NCBI RefSeq assembly: GCF_000657795.2
Contig: NZ_JHEP02000007.1
Location: 172,446-236,445 of the forward strand
Source of the DNA: Bordetella pseudohinzii
Lineage (GTDB): Bacteria; Pseudomonadota; Gammaproteobacteria; Burkholderiales; Burkholderiaceae_B
Direction: 5' to 3'
DNA length: 64,000 nucleotides
The position numbers and the translations under genes were made by a program. Below are positions 25,299 through 34,492 of this stretch, piece by piece; position 1 is the first letter of the stretch, and every line of letters starts with the position of its first letter. The notes beneath the pieces are model-generated. The model searched no databases, had not been told where the DNA came from, and saw only the letters and a list, made by a program, of their open reading frames with translations.

Positions 25299-26050
25299 GC
25301 TGTCACCTCATCGCCCAGGTAGGCCTCGCGCACCGCCGCGTTGGAGCGGATCTCGCTCGGCGCGCCGGTGGCCACCACCTGCCCATACACCAGCACGCTG
25401 ATGCGATCGCTCAGGGAAAAGACCACATCCATGTCATGCTCGACAATCATGAGCGTGCGTCCCGCCGTGGCCTCGCGTATGAGTTCGGAGGTATAGGCGG
25501 TCTCTTCTTGCGACATCCCCGCCATGGGCTCATCCAGCAGGATGACCCTGGGGTCGGAGGCCAGCGTCATGGCGATCTCCAGCGAGCGCTGCTCGGAGTA
25601 GGCCAGCTCGCCGGCAATCGCATGGGCCTTGGCCGTCAGGCGCACCAGATCGAGCAGGCGTTCGGTCTCGGCGCGAATGCGGCGGTCCCGGTCGATGAAC
25701 TTCCAGAACACATATTGCAGGCCATGGGCGCGCATGACGGCCAGGCGCAGGTTTTCATAGGTGCTCAGGCGAGGAAAGAGATTGGTGATCTGGAAAGAGC
25801 GCGCCAGGCCATGGCGATTGATCGCCTGGGGCGCGTCGCCGGCGATCTCGCGGCCTTGCAGGCGGATCGAGCCCGAGGTGGGCGCCAGATGGCCCGACAC
25901 CAGATGAAACAGCGTCGATTTGCCGGCGCCATTGGGGCCGATGAGCGCATGCCGCTCGCCCTCGCGCACCTCCAGGTCCACGCCGCGGATGATCTCGGTC
26001 TGCCCGAAGGACTTGCAGAGATTCCGGATACTCAGAATGGCTGTGCTCAT
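25295..26050 (-). CDS. livG: Liv-type ABC transporter ATP-binding protein LivG (second system)
   Basis: About 251 residues. Walker A is ALIGPNGAGKSTLFHLVSG, the signature region is LAYSEQRSLEIAMTLASD and Walker B is VILLDEPMAGMSQEE, all typical of LivG. The ATG at 26050 is on an ATGA overlap with the end of livM. The reading frame continues upstream but overlaps livM without family similarity. Confidence 0.92.
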   Translation of the reverse strand: MSTAILSIRNLCKSFGQTEIIRGVDLEVREGERHALIGPNGAGKSTLFHLVSGHLAPTSGSIRLQGREIAGDAPQAINRHGLARSFQITNLFPRLSTYENLRLAVMRAHGLQYVFWKFIDRDRRIRAETERLLDLVRLTAKAHAIAGELAYSEQRSLEIAMTLASDPRVILLDEPMAGMSQEETAYTSELIREATAGRTLMIVEHDMDVVFSLSDRISVLVYGQVVATGAPSEIRSNAAVREAYLGDEVTA

Positions 26051-27327
26051 GCCGCCTCCCTGCGACCCTGCGCGCCCGCCCTCGGGCAAGGGGTATCGGC
26101 GGCGTCCCGGGCCGCCAGGCGTGCGCGGCAACGCCAGGCCAACAGGCCGGCGGCCAGGAACAGCCCGGCCGGCAGCGCCCAGGTCGCGGCCGACGCGACC
26201 GGCCAGGCATGGCCATACAGGCTGACATCCGGCCAGGCGCCATCGGAGCCAAGCCGCAGCATCCCGCGGTATTCCTGCGAAAACAGGCGTTGCAGCAACT
26301 CGACCAGAAAGACCGTGCCCGCCGTGGCGGCCGCCGCCGCGGCCAGCGCCAGCAGGAATACCGGGATCATCCGGGCCAGGCCATGGCGCCGGCACAAGCC
26401 GGCGGCCAGCCCGGCCAGGCCGCTCAAGCCGGTCGGCATGAACATCATCACGAGCACGAACAAAATGCCTTGGTAGAGCAACCAGGAGCGTGTCATGTCG
26501 GATACGGCATAGCCGAAGAAGGTCATCAGCGCCGCGCCCAGGGCCGGCCCCAGGAAAACCTGGACGCCGCCGATATAGGTATTGAGGACAGCGGCGGCCG
26601 ATAGCGCCGGGTCGAAGACGACGTAGTTCGCCGACTCGTTCGAGATAACCTGCAGGCTGCCGGCCACGCCGGAGAACATGGCCGACAAGGCAAAGACCAG
26701 CGTGGCCAGGCCATGCACGTTGTAGCCCAGGAAGCGCAGCCTATGGCTGTTCTCGCGCAAACCCAGCGTCAGTCTGCCCAAGGGCGTGCGCGTCAGGAAG
26801 TACAGCGCCGCCAGGGATAGCAATACCCAGGCCAGGGTCAGGTAATACACCTGTGTGGTGGACCCGAAGTCCAGGCCCCAGGCCGGCATGCGCATGGTCG
26901 AAAGCCCCGCCTCGCCGCCGAAAACGCCTTTCAGGTGCGGGGCCAGGGAATGCACAAGCTCGGCGATGGCCAGCGTGATCATGGCGAAATAGGTGCCGCT
27001 GCGCTGCGTGGCGAACCATCCCGCCACCCCGCCGAAGACCAGGCCGGCGGCGGCGCCGGCCAGGGGCATCAAGGGCGTGGGCAACAGCCCGGCGCCGCCG
27101 ATGGCGTTCATGGCATGCACGGTGGCGAAGGCGCCCACGCCGAAATAGGCCGCATGGCCAAAGGACAGCATGCCGGCCTGGCCGCAGAGCAGGTTGTAGG
27201 CGCTGGCGAACAGGGCGGCGATCAGCATCTGGATGGCGGCATTGAGCAGCCCCTGCGACAACAGAAAGGGCAGCGCGGCCATCAGGACAAGCGCGGCCAG
27301 GACAGAAATCAAACGGGTTTTCATCAC
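26047..27327 (-). CDS. livM: Liv-type ABC transporter permease LivM with C-terminal extension (second system)
   Basis: A 426-residue membrane protein, about 90 residues longer than the LivM of the first operon. The core is standard: YNLLCGQAGMLSFGHAAYFG, a coupling loop with LRENSHRLRFLGYN, and GGVQVFLGPALGAALM. After the usual end (VLVMMFMPTGLSGLAGL) two more hydrophobic stretches follow (IPVFLLALAAAAAATAG near residue 345 and WALPAGLFLAAGLLAW near residue 395), with a polar linker between them. The role of the extension is unknown. Confidence 0.88.
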   Translation of the reverse strand: MMKTRLISVLAALVLMAALPFLLSQGLLNAAIQMLIAALFASAYNLLCGQAGMLSFGHAAYFGVGAFATVHAMNAIGGAGLLPTPLMPLAGAAAGLVFGGVAGWFATQRSGTYFAMITLAIAELVHSLAPHLKGVFGGEAGLSTMRMPAWGLDFGSTTQVYYLTLAWVLLSLAALYFLTRTPLGRLTLGLRENSHRLRFLGYNVHGLATLVFALSAMFSGVAGSLQVISNESANYVVFDPALSAAAVLNTYIGGVQVFLGPALGAALMTFFGYAVSDMTRSWLLYQGILFVLVMMFMPTGLSGLAGLAAGLCRRHGLARMIPVFLLALAAAAAATAGTVFLVELLQRLFSQEYRGMLRLGSDGAWPDVSLYGHAWPVASAATWALPAGLFLAAGLLAWRCRARLAARDAADTPCPRAGAQGRREAA

Positions 27328-27328
27328 G

Positions 27329-28270
27329 TCAGCTCTTCTCGCCCAGCAGGCCGCCGGGCCGCAGCAGCAGGATCAACAACATCAACGCGAAAGGCAGGGT
27401 CGCCGCCAGGCTGGACAGCTTGAGGGTCATCAGCCCCCCCAGGCTGCGCGCCCATTCGCCCGCGCCCACCAGGGCCAGCGCGTCGGCCAGGCTGCTGTCC
27501 ACGGTCACGGCCAGCGAGGTGATGACGCCGATCAAGAGCGAGGCCAGCATGGCCCCGGCCAGGGAGCCCAGGCCGCCCACCACGACCACCACGAACACCA
27601 TCACGCCCAACTCCAGCGCCATATTGGGATTGGTGGTGTAGAAGGCGCCGGCGACCGCGCCCGCCAGTCCAGCCAGGGCCGCGCCCGCGCCGAACACCCC
27701 CATGAATACCCGCGGCACGTTGTGCCCCAGGGCTTCGGCCATTTGGGGTTTGTAGATGGCCGATCGCACCACGATGCCGACCCGCGTGCGCGTCAAAACC
27801 AGATAGATCGCCGCGAACATCGCGATCGCCACGCCTCCCATCAACAGGCGATAGAAGGGATATTGCGTCGCGCCGATGCTGAATGCCGAAAAATCCAGCG
27901 AGGGCGGTATCCGGTAATCGACGGGATAGTTGCCGTAGAAGAGCTTGACGGACTCGGCGATGATGAAGGACAGGCCGAAAGTCAGCAGCAGCTCATGCGC
28001 ATGGCCATGGCGATGCACCCGGCGCAGGAAGTAACGCTCGACCACCACGCCGATCACGCCGACCAGAAGCGGCGAAACGACCACGGCCGCCCAGAAGCCG
28101 ATGACCCCCTGCAGGGTATAGGCAAAGTAGGCGCCCAGCATGTAGAAGGAGGCGTGCGCGAAGTTGAGCACGCCCATCATGCCGAAAATGAGCGTCAAGC
28201 CGGCCGACACCATGAACAGCACCAGCCCGTAGACGATGCCGTTCATCAAGGAGAACAGAATCTGTTCCAT
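27329..28270 (-). CDS. livH: Liv-type ABC transporter permease LivH (second system)
   Basis: A 313-residue permease with YGLVLFMVSAGLTLIFGMMGVLNFAH at the N-terminus and VVVVVGGLGSLAGAMLASLLIG near residue 245. It ends one base before livM begins and follows the receptor gene by 7 bases, so receptor, permeases and ATPases form one operon. The receptor-first order differs from the first Liv system, where the receptor is last. Confidence 0.92.
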   Translation of the reverse strand: MEQILFSLMNGIVYGLVLFMVSAGLTLIFGMMGVLNFAHASFYMLGAYFAYTLQGVIGFWAAVVVSPLLVGVIGVVVERYFLRRVHRHGHAHELLLTFGLSFIIAESVKLFYGNYPVDYRIPPSLDFSAFSIGATQYPFYRLLMGGVAIAMFAAIYLVLTRTRVGIVVRSAIYKPQMAEALGHNVPRVFMGVFGAGAALAGLAGAVAGAFYTTNPNMALELGVMVFVVVVVGGLGSLAGAMLASLLIGVITSLAVTVDSSLADALALVGAGEWARSLGGLMTLKLSSLAATLPFALMLLILLLRPGGLLGEKS

Positions 28271-28277
28271 GGCGCGT

Positions 28278-29525
28278 TCAGCCCGGACGCTTCATCTGGC
28301 AGCTGGCCTGCGGCGGGGTGGCGGCCTGTTCGGCCGACAGGCGCAATGCCGGCGTAAAACCCATATCGGTCCCATCCACCTTCAGCGTCGCCGCGCGCGA
28401 GACGACCGAGACCACCATGGGCATCTGCGCTTGGTGATCCTGGGCACGCATGCTCATCTCACCCATGGGGGTCTGTATGCGGGCCGACTCCAGCGCCTTG
28501 GCGAAGGCGTTGACATTCAGTTTGCCATCCTGCGCCGGCGTGCGCTTGAGCGCATCGGCCGCCATCAGCATGCCGAACACCGTCTGCGGCTCGATAAACA
28601 CCGGCGCCGCGCCGGTCTTGGCCCGGTAGTCGTCAACGAACTGGCGCGCATCGGCTTCGCCGGCCTCGGCATTGAAGGTATGGACCACGAAATTGCCTTC
28701 GGCCAGCTCGCCGGCGTTGGCGAGATTGCCCGGCTGGTCCAGGTAGACCGTGCCGTAGCGCACTTTCAGGCCCGCCGCCTTGGAGGCCTTCATCAGCAGC
28801 AGCAGATCGTTGGACCAATTCCCGGTGATGACCGTATCGGCGCCCGAGGCGGCTATCCGGGCGACATAGGGAGCGAAGTCCTGGATGCGGTTGACGTCAT
28901 GCAGGGTCTTGGCCACCACGGTATAGCCGCCCGCTTTCTGGTTGTCGACCGTGGCCTGCTCCATGTCCTGGCCCCAGGAATAGTTCTGGTTGATCGCATA
29001 GACCTTGGTGCCCAGCGCATTGGCCTTTTTCATGCCTTCCACCAGCGCCTTGGTGCGGACCTGGGCATTGCTCGCGAAACGGAAGTGATAGAAGCTGCAC
29101 TTGTCGCCGGTCAGCTCCAGCGCCTCGGCGCCCATATTGAGATAGACCATCTCCTTGCCCGGATTGCGCAGATTGTGCTTGCGCACATCCTCGGTGATCT
29201 GGCCGCCGATGGCCGAGGACGCCCCCTGCACGATGAGATGCACACCGTCGGCCGCGGCCGCCTTGAGCTTGTCCGCCGCGCCGGCCGGCCCCCCCTGGTT
29301 GTCATACTCCAGCAACTGCACCGGCTCGCCATTCCAGCCGCCGGCCTGGTTGATCTTGTCCACCGCGTAGCGCACCGCCGCGCGATAGGCCTGCCCCGAC
29401 GAAGCCTGCGGCCCCGACAGCGTCTCCACCAGACCGATCTTGACGGGAGCCGCCCCCGCGGGAAACGCGCAGGCCGCGGTCAGCGCGCAGGCGCCGGCGA
29501 GATGGGATAGATCCAGCTTGCTCAT
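28278..29525 (-). CDS. Liv-type ABC transporter substrate-binding protein (second system)
   Basis: About 415 residues with a signal peptide (LAGACALTAACAFPAGAA) followed by VKIGLVETLSGPQASSGQAY, the start of the Peripla_BP_6 fold. Later segments such as YLNMGAEAL, GTKVYAINQNYSWGQDME and VFGMLMAADAL are family-typical. The ATG at 29525 has AAAGGAGACAAACC upstream. It is the receptor for the adjacent Liv permeases; the BKACE and SDR genes suggest a hydroxy- or keto-acid ligand. Confidence 0.9.
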   Translation of the reverse strand: MSKLDLSHLAGACALTAACAFPAGAAPVKIGLVETLSGPQASSGQAYRAAVRYAVDKINQAGGWNGEPVQLLEYDNQGGPAGAADKLKAAAADGVHLIVQGASSAIGGQITEDVRKHNLRNPGKEMVYLNMGAEALELTGDKCSFYHFRFASNAQVRTKALVEGMKKANALGTKVYAINQNYSWGQDMEQATVDNQKAGGYTVVAKTLHDVNRIQDFAPYVARIAASGADTVITGNWSNDLLLLMKASKAAGLKVRYGTVYLDQPGNLANAGELAEGNFVVHTFNAEAGEADARQFVDDYRAKTGAAPVFIEPQTVFGMLMAADALKRTPAQDGKLNVNAFAKALESARIQTPMGEMSMRAQDHQAQMPMVVSVVSRAATLKVDGTDMGFTPALRLSAEQAATPPQASCQMKRPG

Positions 29526-29577
29526 GGTTTGTCTCCTTTGTTGTAGTGAAAATGCCAGGGGCGAGCCCGGCCGTACC

Positions 29578-30375
29578 CTAGAGGTATTCCACGTTGCCGT
29601 CCACGCTGATCGCCTGGCCCGTGATATTGCGCGCCGCCGGCGAGCACAGAAACAGCGCCGTGGCCGCGACGTCCTCGGCCGTGACCATGCGGCGCAGCGA
29701 GATCTTGCGCAGATACTCCTCGCGCATGGTCTGCGCGGGCACGCCCGCCGCGGCCGCGCGCGCGCCAATCACGCCGTTCATGCGCTCACCCTCCACCGTG
29801 CCGGGCAGGATGGCGTTGACCCGCACGCCATGCGGGCCCAGCTCGATGGCGAGCGACTTCATGAAGCCGACCAGCGCCCATTTCGTCGAGGCATAAGGCG
29901 TGCGCAAGGCATAGCCCAGGCGGCCCGCGACCGAACTCATGGCGATCAGGCAGGGGTTGTTGGCCGACGCCTTCAGCAGCGGCACGGCCCGGCCGGCGAA
30001 ATAGAAGTGGCTGTTCAGATTGACATCGATGGTGCGCTCCCAATCGCCGCGGCCCAGGGCTTCCACCGGGCCCGTCGGGCCGGCGATGCCGACGTTGTTG
30101 ACCAGCACGTCCAGGCCGCCCAAGGCATTCTTGACGTCGTCGAAGACCGCGTCCACATCGCGCGGCACCGAGGCATCGGCGACGCTTGCGGTAATGCCGG
30201 GCGCCTCGGCCGCCAGGCGTTCCAGCGCCGAGCGGTCAATGTCGCAGACATGCACCCGCGCGCCCATCTCGCGAAAAGCCCCGGCCACGGCGGCGCCTAT
30301 GCCCGAGGCCCCCGCAGACACCAGCACGCGCAGGCCGGGCGGCGGCCGCAGCGCATCCATGAAACTGATTTGCAC
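29578..30375 (-). CDS. SDR family oxidoreductase
   Basis: About 265 residues. It has an unusual first motif LRVLVSAGASGIGAAVAGAFREMGA, then VCDIDRSALERL, LVNNVGIAGPTGPVEAL and the active site MSSVAGRLGYALRTPYASTKWALVGF, ending PAARNITGQAISVDGNVEYL. It is a classical SDR with serine, tyrosine and lysine. I prefer the GTG at 30375 because GAGGAGGAG lies 6 bases upstream; an ATG at 30360 is an alternative. It is the first gene of the Liv/BKACE run and is divergent from the PucR-type regulator. Confidence 0.88.
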   Translation of the reverse strand: MQISFMDALRPPPGLRVLVSAGASGIGAAVAGAFREMGARVHVCDIDRSALERLAAEAPGITASVADASVPRDVDAVFDDVKNALGGLDVLVNNVGIAGPTGPVEALGRGDWERTIDVNLNSHFYFAGRAVPLLKASANNPCLIAMSSVAGRLGYALRTPYASTKWALVGFMKSLAIELGPHGVRVNAILPGTVEGERMNGVIGARAAAAGVPAQTMREEYLRKISLRRMVTAEDVAATALFLCSPAARNITGQAISVDGNVEYL

Positions 30376-30499
30376 GAAGAGCTCCTCCTCTCTGATGGGG
30401 GCAGTGTCCGATAGATTTGAGCGAGGATCTATGTGCATACTGAACATAAATAACCGGTAACTCATATACACTTAGAACATATTCCTCCGGTTTACGCCC

Positions 30500-32473
30500 A
30501 TGCCATCGTCCGAGCCGCCTGCGAGCCGCCCCTCCCCCAGCCAGCCCGAGGCCATCGCGGCCGACCTGGTCGGCCTGCTGCACGAAAACGCGCCGGCCGA
30601 CGCCTTCGCGGCGCGCCTGGCCAGCATCGAAGCCCTGCCCGATGGCCTGCGCAACAAACACGGCCTGATCGAACTCGCGCGCATGGCCATGTCCCTGCGC
30701 CATCGTCTCGAACAACACGAGGAGCGCGAACGCGGCATGCTCGCCGTCATCGAGTCGGCGCAGGACCTGGCCGGCCGCCTGGACCTGCCCGAACTGCTCA
30801 GGGCCATCGTCGTGCGCGCGCGCCGGCTGTTGCGCGCCCATGTCTGCTGGCTGACCATCTACGATGAGCAGGCAGACGAATTCAAGGTCGTCGTGGCCGA
30901 CGGCGCGATTTCCGAACCCATCGGCCGCATGACCGCGCAGCGCAACCGGGGCGTGGCCGGCGTGGTCATGACCACGCGCATGCCCTTCTCGACCCCGCAC
31001 TACCTGCAAGACGCGCGCTTCGAGCACGACCCGGTCCTCGACGACATCTTTCGCGCCGAAGGCGTCTCGGCCATGGTGGGCGCGCCCCTGATACGCGACG
31101 ACCAGGTGATCGGCCTGTTGTTCGTGGCCGACCGCTACCATCGCACCCATACCGCGCTCAACATCTCCATCCTGTCGACCCTGGCCACCCATGCGGCCGT
31201 GGCGATCACCAATGCCAAGGCCTTCGCCGATACCCAGTCCGCGCTCGATACCGCCAACCAGGCCCGCGCCGAGCTGGAACGCCATGCTCACGATGTGCAA
31301 GGCGCCATCGAGGCCCATGAACGCCTCACCTCCTTGCTGGCCCGGGGAGCGACGCTGAGCGAACTCTGCCAGTCCATCGCCGGATTGCTGCAAGGCAGCG
31401 TTCTGGTGCTCGACGAAACCCACCACGTCACCGCGCGCGCCGACCCCGACGGACACCGCAGCCCGGCGGCCGACGCCTACGCGCCGCACGGCCCGCACAA
31501 TGCGGCCTTCACACAGGCCCTGCGGGAGAGCCGGCGCGCCGGCCGCTCGACGATCGCCTATGAAAGTCACGGCGAACAATGCCGGGTCATCGCGGTGATA
31601 GGCGGCGGCGGGGTGCTGGGCTCGGTCCTGCTTTTCCGCCAGAAAGCCCTGAGCGACACCTCCATCCGCACCTTCGAGCGCAGCAGCAGCGTCATCGGCA
31701 TCGTGCTGCTCTCTCAAGAACGCATGGAAGAAAGCCGCCATCGCGACGTCTCGGCGCTGCTGCAAACCCTGATATCACCGCGCCAGGGCGAACCGGCGCT
31801 GGCGCGGCATCGCGCCGAACGTCATGGCCTGGACATCTCGCAGCCCATGGTGCTCATCCTGCTTGACCCCGGCCAGCCGGAAGCCGGTTTCCTGGCGCGG
31901 CGCGCGCGCGCCGCCCTGGCCATGCCCGGCGTGGTGCTGGATGAAGTCGACGGGATGCTGGCCGCGGCCTGCGGCGCGGCGCGGGCGCCAGCCCTGCGGG
32001 ACGCCCTGGGCGAGTTCGCGCGCCGCGAACTGGGCGGCGGGCACTTCGGCGTCCTGTCCCGCGCGGTATACAGCGCCGCGGAGATGCCCCTGATCTACGC
32101 CTCCCTGAGGCGGGCGCTGCCGGTCGCCGCGCGCCTGGGCATGCGCGGCCGCATCGTCGAACAAAACGAAATGGCGCTGTATTCGGTCCTGTTCGAGACA
32201 CAGGACCGCAGCGGCCTGGACCGCTTCATGGCGTCGACCATCGGCCCGCTCGCCGCGCAGGACGCGCGGCGAGGCTCGGAACTGACGGCAACGCTGCTGG
32301 CCTATCTCGACAACAAGCAGAACGCCACGCTGACCGCGGCCGCCATCGGCATACACGTCAATACCGTCAGGCAGCGGCTGGCCAGCATCGAGGGGCTGAT
32401 AGGCAAGTGGCAGGATCCGGCGCGCGCCCTGGAGATCCACATGGCCCTGAGGCTATGGCGGATCGACGCCTAG
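30500..32473 (+). CDS. GAF-domain PucR/CdaR-type transcriptional regulator
   Basis: A 657-residue regulator. After a short N-terminal helical part (about residues 1-90), a GAF domain (about 95-250) includes ELLRAIVVRARRLL and AMVGAPLIRDDQVIGLLFVADRY. A short coiled segment then leads to a middle region with a second sensor-like stretch. The C-terminal helix-turn-helix is DNKQNATLTAAAIGIHVNTVRQRL, diagnostic of the PucR family. It is divergent from the SDR/Liv/BKACE genes across 124 bases and is the most likely activator of that operon. There is no clear ribosome site before the ATG at 30500. Confidence 0.88.
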   Translation: MPSSEPPASRPSPSQPEAIAADLVGLLHENAPADAFAARLASIEALPDGLRNKHGLIELARMAMSLRHRLEQHEERERGMLAVIESAQDLAGRLDLPELLRAIVVRARRLLRAHVCWLTIYDEQADEFKVVVADGAISEPIGRMTAQRNRGVAGVVMTTRMPFSTPHYLQDARFEHDPVLDDIFRAEGVSAMVGAPLIRDDQVIGLLFVADRYHRTHTALNISILSTLATHAAVAITNAKAFADTQSALDTANQARAELERHAHDVQGAIEAHERLTSLLARGATLSELCQSIAGLLQGSVLVLDETHHVTARADPDGHRSPAADAYAPHGPHNAAFTQALRESRRAGRSTIAYESHGEQCRVIAVIGGGGVLGSVLLFRQKALSDTSIRTFERSSSVIGIVLLSQERMEESRHRDVSALLQTLISPRQGEPALARHRAERHGLDISQPMVLILLDPGQPEAGFLARRARAALAMPGVVLDEVDGMLAAACGAARAPALRDALGEFARRELGGGHFGVLSRAVYSAAEMPLIYASLRRALPVAARLGMRGRIVEQNEMALYSVLFETQDRSGLDRFMASTIGPLAAQDARRGSELTATLLAYLDNKQNATLTAAAIGIHVNTVRQRLASIEGLIGKWQDPARALEIHMALRLWRIDA

Positions 32474-32528
32474 CGCCCGCCCAAAGCGGCGGGTCCCGCC
32501 TCCCGGCGCCGCTCAGGGGATGCCGCGC

Positions 32529-33656
32529 CTAGTCCGCCAGCACGTAAGCCTGATCATGCGGCCAGCTCATTGCCAGGCGCGCCCCCGTGTGCACAAGGCC
32601 AGGGTCCAGATTGACCGCCATGGCCTTGACGTCCTGCCTGCCGACTTTACCGTGCACCAGGGCCCTGTCGCCGTAGTTGAGCACGCTCTCCACCGTGAAC
32701 ACCCCTCTTTCCTGGCCGGGCTCCCTCAAGGGCGCGAATGTCATCGCCTCCGGCCGGACCATGAGCTGGGCCCGCGCGCCTGCCGGCAGCGTGCTCGGCA
32801 GGGCCCGCACGGCCCCCAAGAGTTCGCTGTGCACGCGGCCTTCGGCCGGATCGTCGATCACGATGTCGAAGAGATTGCTGTCGCCGATGAAGGTCGCGAC
32901 AAAGCGCGTGGCCGGCCGCTCATAAACCGTCAGCGGGGCATCGAACTGCTCGATCTTGCCGCTGTTGAACACGGCGATGCGATCCGACATGGCCATCGCC
33001 TCGCTCTGGTCGTGCGTGACGAACAGGGTGGTCATGCGCAACTCGGTATGCAGACGCTTGATTTCCAGCTGCATCTGCTCGCGCAGGTTTTTATCGAGCG
33101 CGCTGAGCGGTTCATCCAGCAGCAGGACGTCGGGCTCGAAGACCAGCGCGCGCGCCAGGGCGACCCGCTGCTGCTGCCCGCCCGACATCTGGGTGGGCAA
33201 TTTCTCCAGATGCCCGGACAAGCCGACGCTGGCCAGCGCCCGCTTGGCGCGGCCCATCGCATCCTGGGTATTGACCTTGCGCATCCGCAGCGGAAACGCG
33301 ACATTCTCCTGCGCCGTCATATGCGGGAACAGGGCATAGTTCTGGAACACCACGCCGATATTGCGCTGATGCACGGGCACGCTGACCAGCGAACGGCCAT
33401 TGATGCTGATATCGCCGTCGCTGGGCTGTTCGAATCCCGCGATCATCGACAGCGTTGTCGTCTTGCCCGATCCGCTGGGCCCCAGCAGGGTGACAAACTC
33501 GCCCTTGCGTATCTGCAAGTCCACGCCGTCCACCGCGCGGCCCAGACCATCGTAGCTTTTGCACAGGCGGGACACAGAAAGATAGCTGGCCTGCGTTGAC
33601 ATGCATGAGGCCTGCGCTCCCTGTACGTTCCGCGCCGCCATGGTAATTGCGGACAT
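32529..33656 (-). CDS. Spermidine/putrescine-type ABC transporter ATP-binding protein (PotA-like)
   Basis: About 375 residues. The ABC domain (Walker A LLGPSGSGKTT, QNYALFPHMTAQENVAFPL, signature MSGGQQQRVALARAL, Walker B VLLLDEPLSALD) is followed by a TOBE/OB regulatory domain with MVRPEAMTFAPL. The ATG at 33656 has AAGGGGGAATC upstream. It is the last gene of the operon starting at 42040. The set of two PotB/PotC-like permeases and two receptors indicates uptake of a small cationic or amide-bearing solute; classical polyamine transport is not implied. Confidence 0.9.
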   Translation of the reverse strand: MSAITMAARNVQGAQASCMSTQASYLSVSRLCKSYDGLGRAVDGVDLQIRKGEFVTLLGPSGSGKTTTLSMIAGFEQPSDGDISINGRSLVSVPVHQRNIGVVFQNYALFPHMTAQENVAFPLRMRKVNTQDAMGRAKRALASVGLSGHLEKLPTQMSGGQQQRVALARALVFEPDVLLLDEPLSALDKNLREQMQLEIKRLHTELRMTTLFVTHDQSEAMAMSDRIAVFNSGKIEQFDAPLTVYERPATRFVATFIGDSNLFDIVIDDPAEGRVHSELLGAVRALPSTLPAGARAQLMVRPEAMTFAPLREPGQERGVFTVESVLNYGDRALVHGKVGRQDVKAMAVNLDPGLVHTGARLAMSWPHDQAYVLAD

Positions 33657-33670
33657 GATTCCCCCTTGTA

Positions 33671-34492
33671 TTAGCGATATGAATGCGAAACGCGCGCGGC
33701 CCGCCGCGCTGGGCGCTGGCGTTGCCGGACGGAACGGTAGTGCCTGGATGCCACATGAAGCAGGGTCAACAAGAGCACCGCCGCCAGCAGCAGCGTCGAG
33801 ACGACCGACATCACCGGATCCGACTCCATGCGCAGGCTTTCGAACATCTTTCTGGGCAGCGTGGGAACGTCCCGCCCGGAGATGAAAAGCGCCACCACCG
33901 CCTCGTCGAAAGAATGCGCGAAGGCAAACAGGCCGGCCGCCAGGAAGCCCGGGCGCAGGACGGGAAATGTCACCAGCCAGAACGTCTTCATGGGCGAGGC
34001 GCCCAGGCTGCGCGCCGCGCGCTCGAGATTGACGTCGAAGTTCTTGACGTTGGCCTCCAGGATGAGATAGGCGATCGGCACGCTCAAACAGGCATGGGCC
34101 AGGATCACTCCCAGATAGGTCTGGGTCAGTTTCAAATTGCCCAGGTAAAGGTAGTAGCCCAAGGCCATGACGATATTCGGCACGATGAGGGGCAGAATCA
34201 CCAGGGCGCGTCCCAGGGCGCGTCCCTTGAAGGGGTGGCGCACCAGCGCGAAGGTGGCCGGCACGACCAATAACAGGGTCAGCAGCGCCGTCGCCAGGCC
34301 GATCAAGAGGCTGTTGGCGGTGGGCAACAGCCATGCATAGTCTGAAAAATAGGCCGCGTAGTGCTGCCAGCCGTAGCCCGGCGGCGGGAAAACCAGCGAG
34401 GCCGAGGTGCTGAAAGACATCGGCACCACGATCAGCAAGGGCGCCCCCACAAGCACGACCAGGGGGATGGCCAGCCAGTACATCCATCTCAT
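33671..34492 (-). CDS. ABC transporter permease (PotC-like)
   Basis: About 273 residues, six or so hydrophobic segments, with the cytoplasmic EAA-type loop LERAARSLGASPMKTFWLVTFPVLRPG near residue 175. The C-terminus is unusually basic (RHYRSVRQRQRPARRAARVSHSYR). It starts on an ATGA overlap with the upstream permease. An in-frame GTG 12 codons upstream is less likely. Confidence 0.9.
   Translation of the reverse strand: MRWMYWLAIPLVVLVGAPLLIVVPMSFSTSASLVFPPPGYGWQHYAAYFSDYAWLLPTANSLLIGLATALLTLLLVVPATFALVRHPFKGRALGRALVILPLIVPNIVMALGYYLYLGNLKLTQTYLGVILAHACLSVPIAYLILEANVKNFDVNLERAARSLGASPMKTFWLVTFPVLRPGFLAAGLFAFAHSFDEAVVALFISGRDVPTLPRKMFESLRMESDPVMSVVSTLLLAAVLLLTLLHVASRHYRSVRQRQRPARRAARVSHSYR

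Noticed and set aside
30236..31765. A 509-codon minus-strand frame opposite the GAF-PucR regulator
   Set aside because: The opposite frame encodes clear GAF and PucR domains; this one has no recognisable features.
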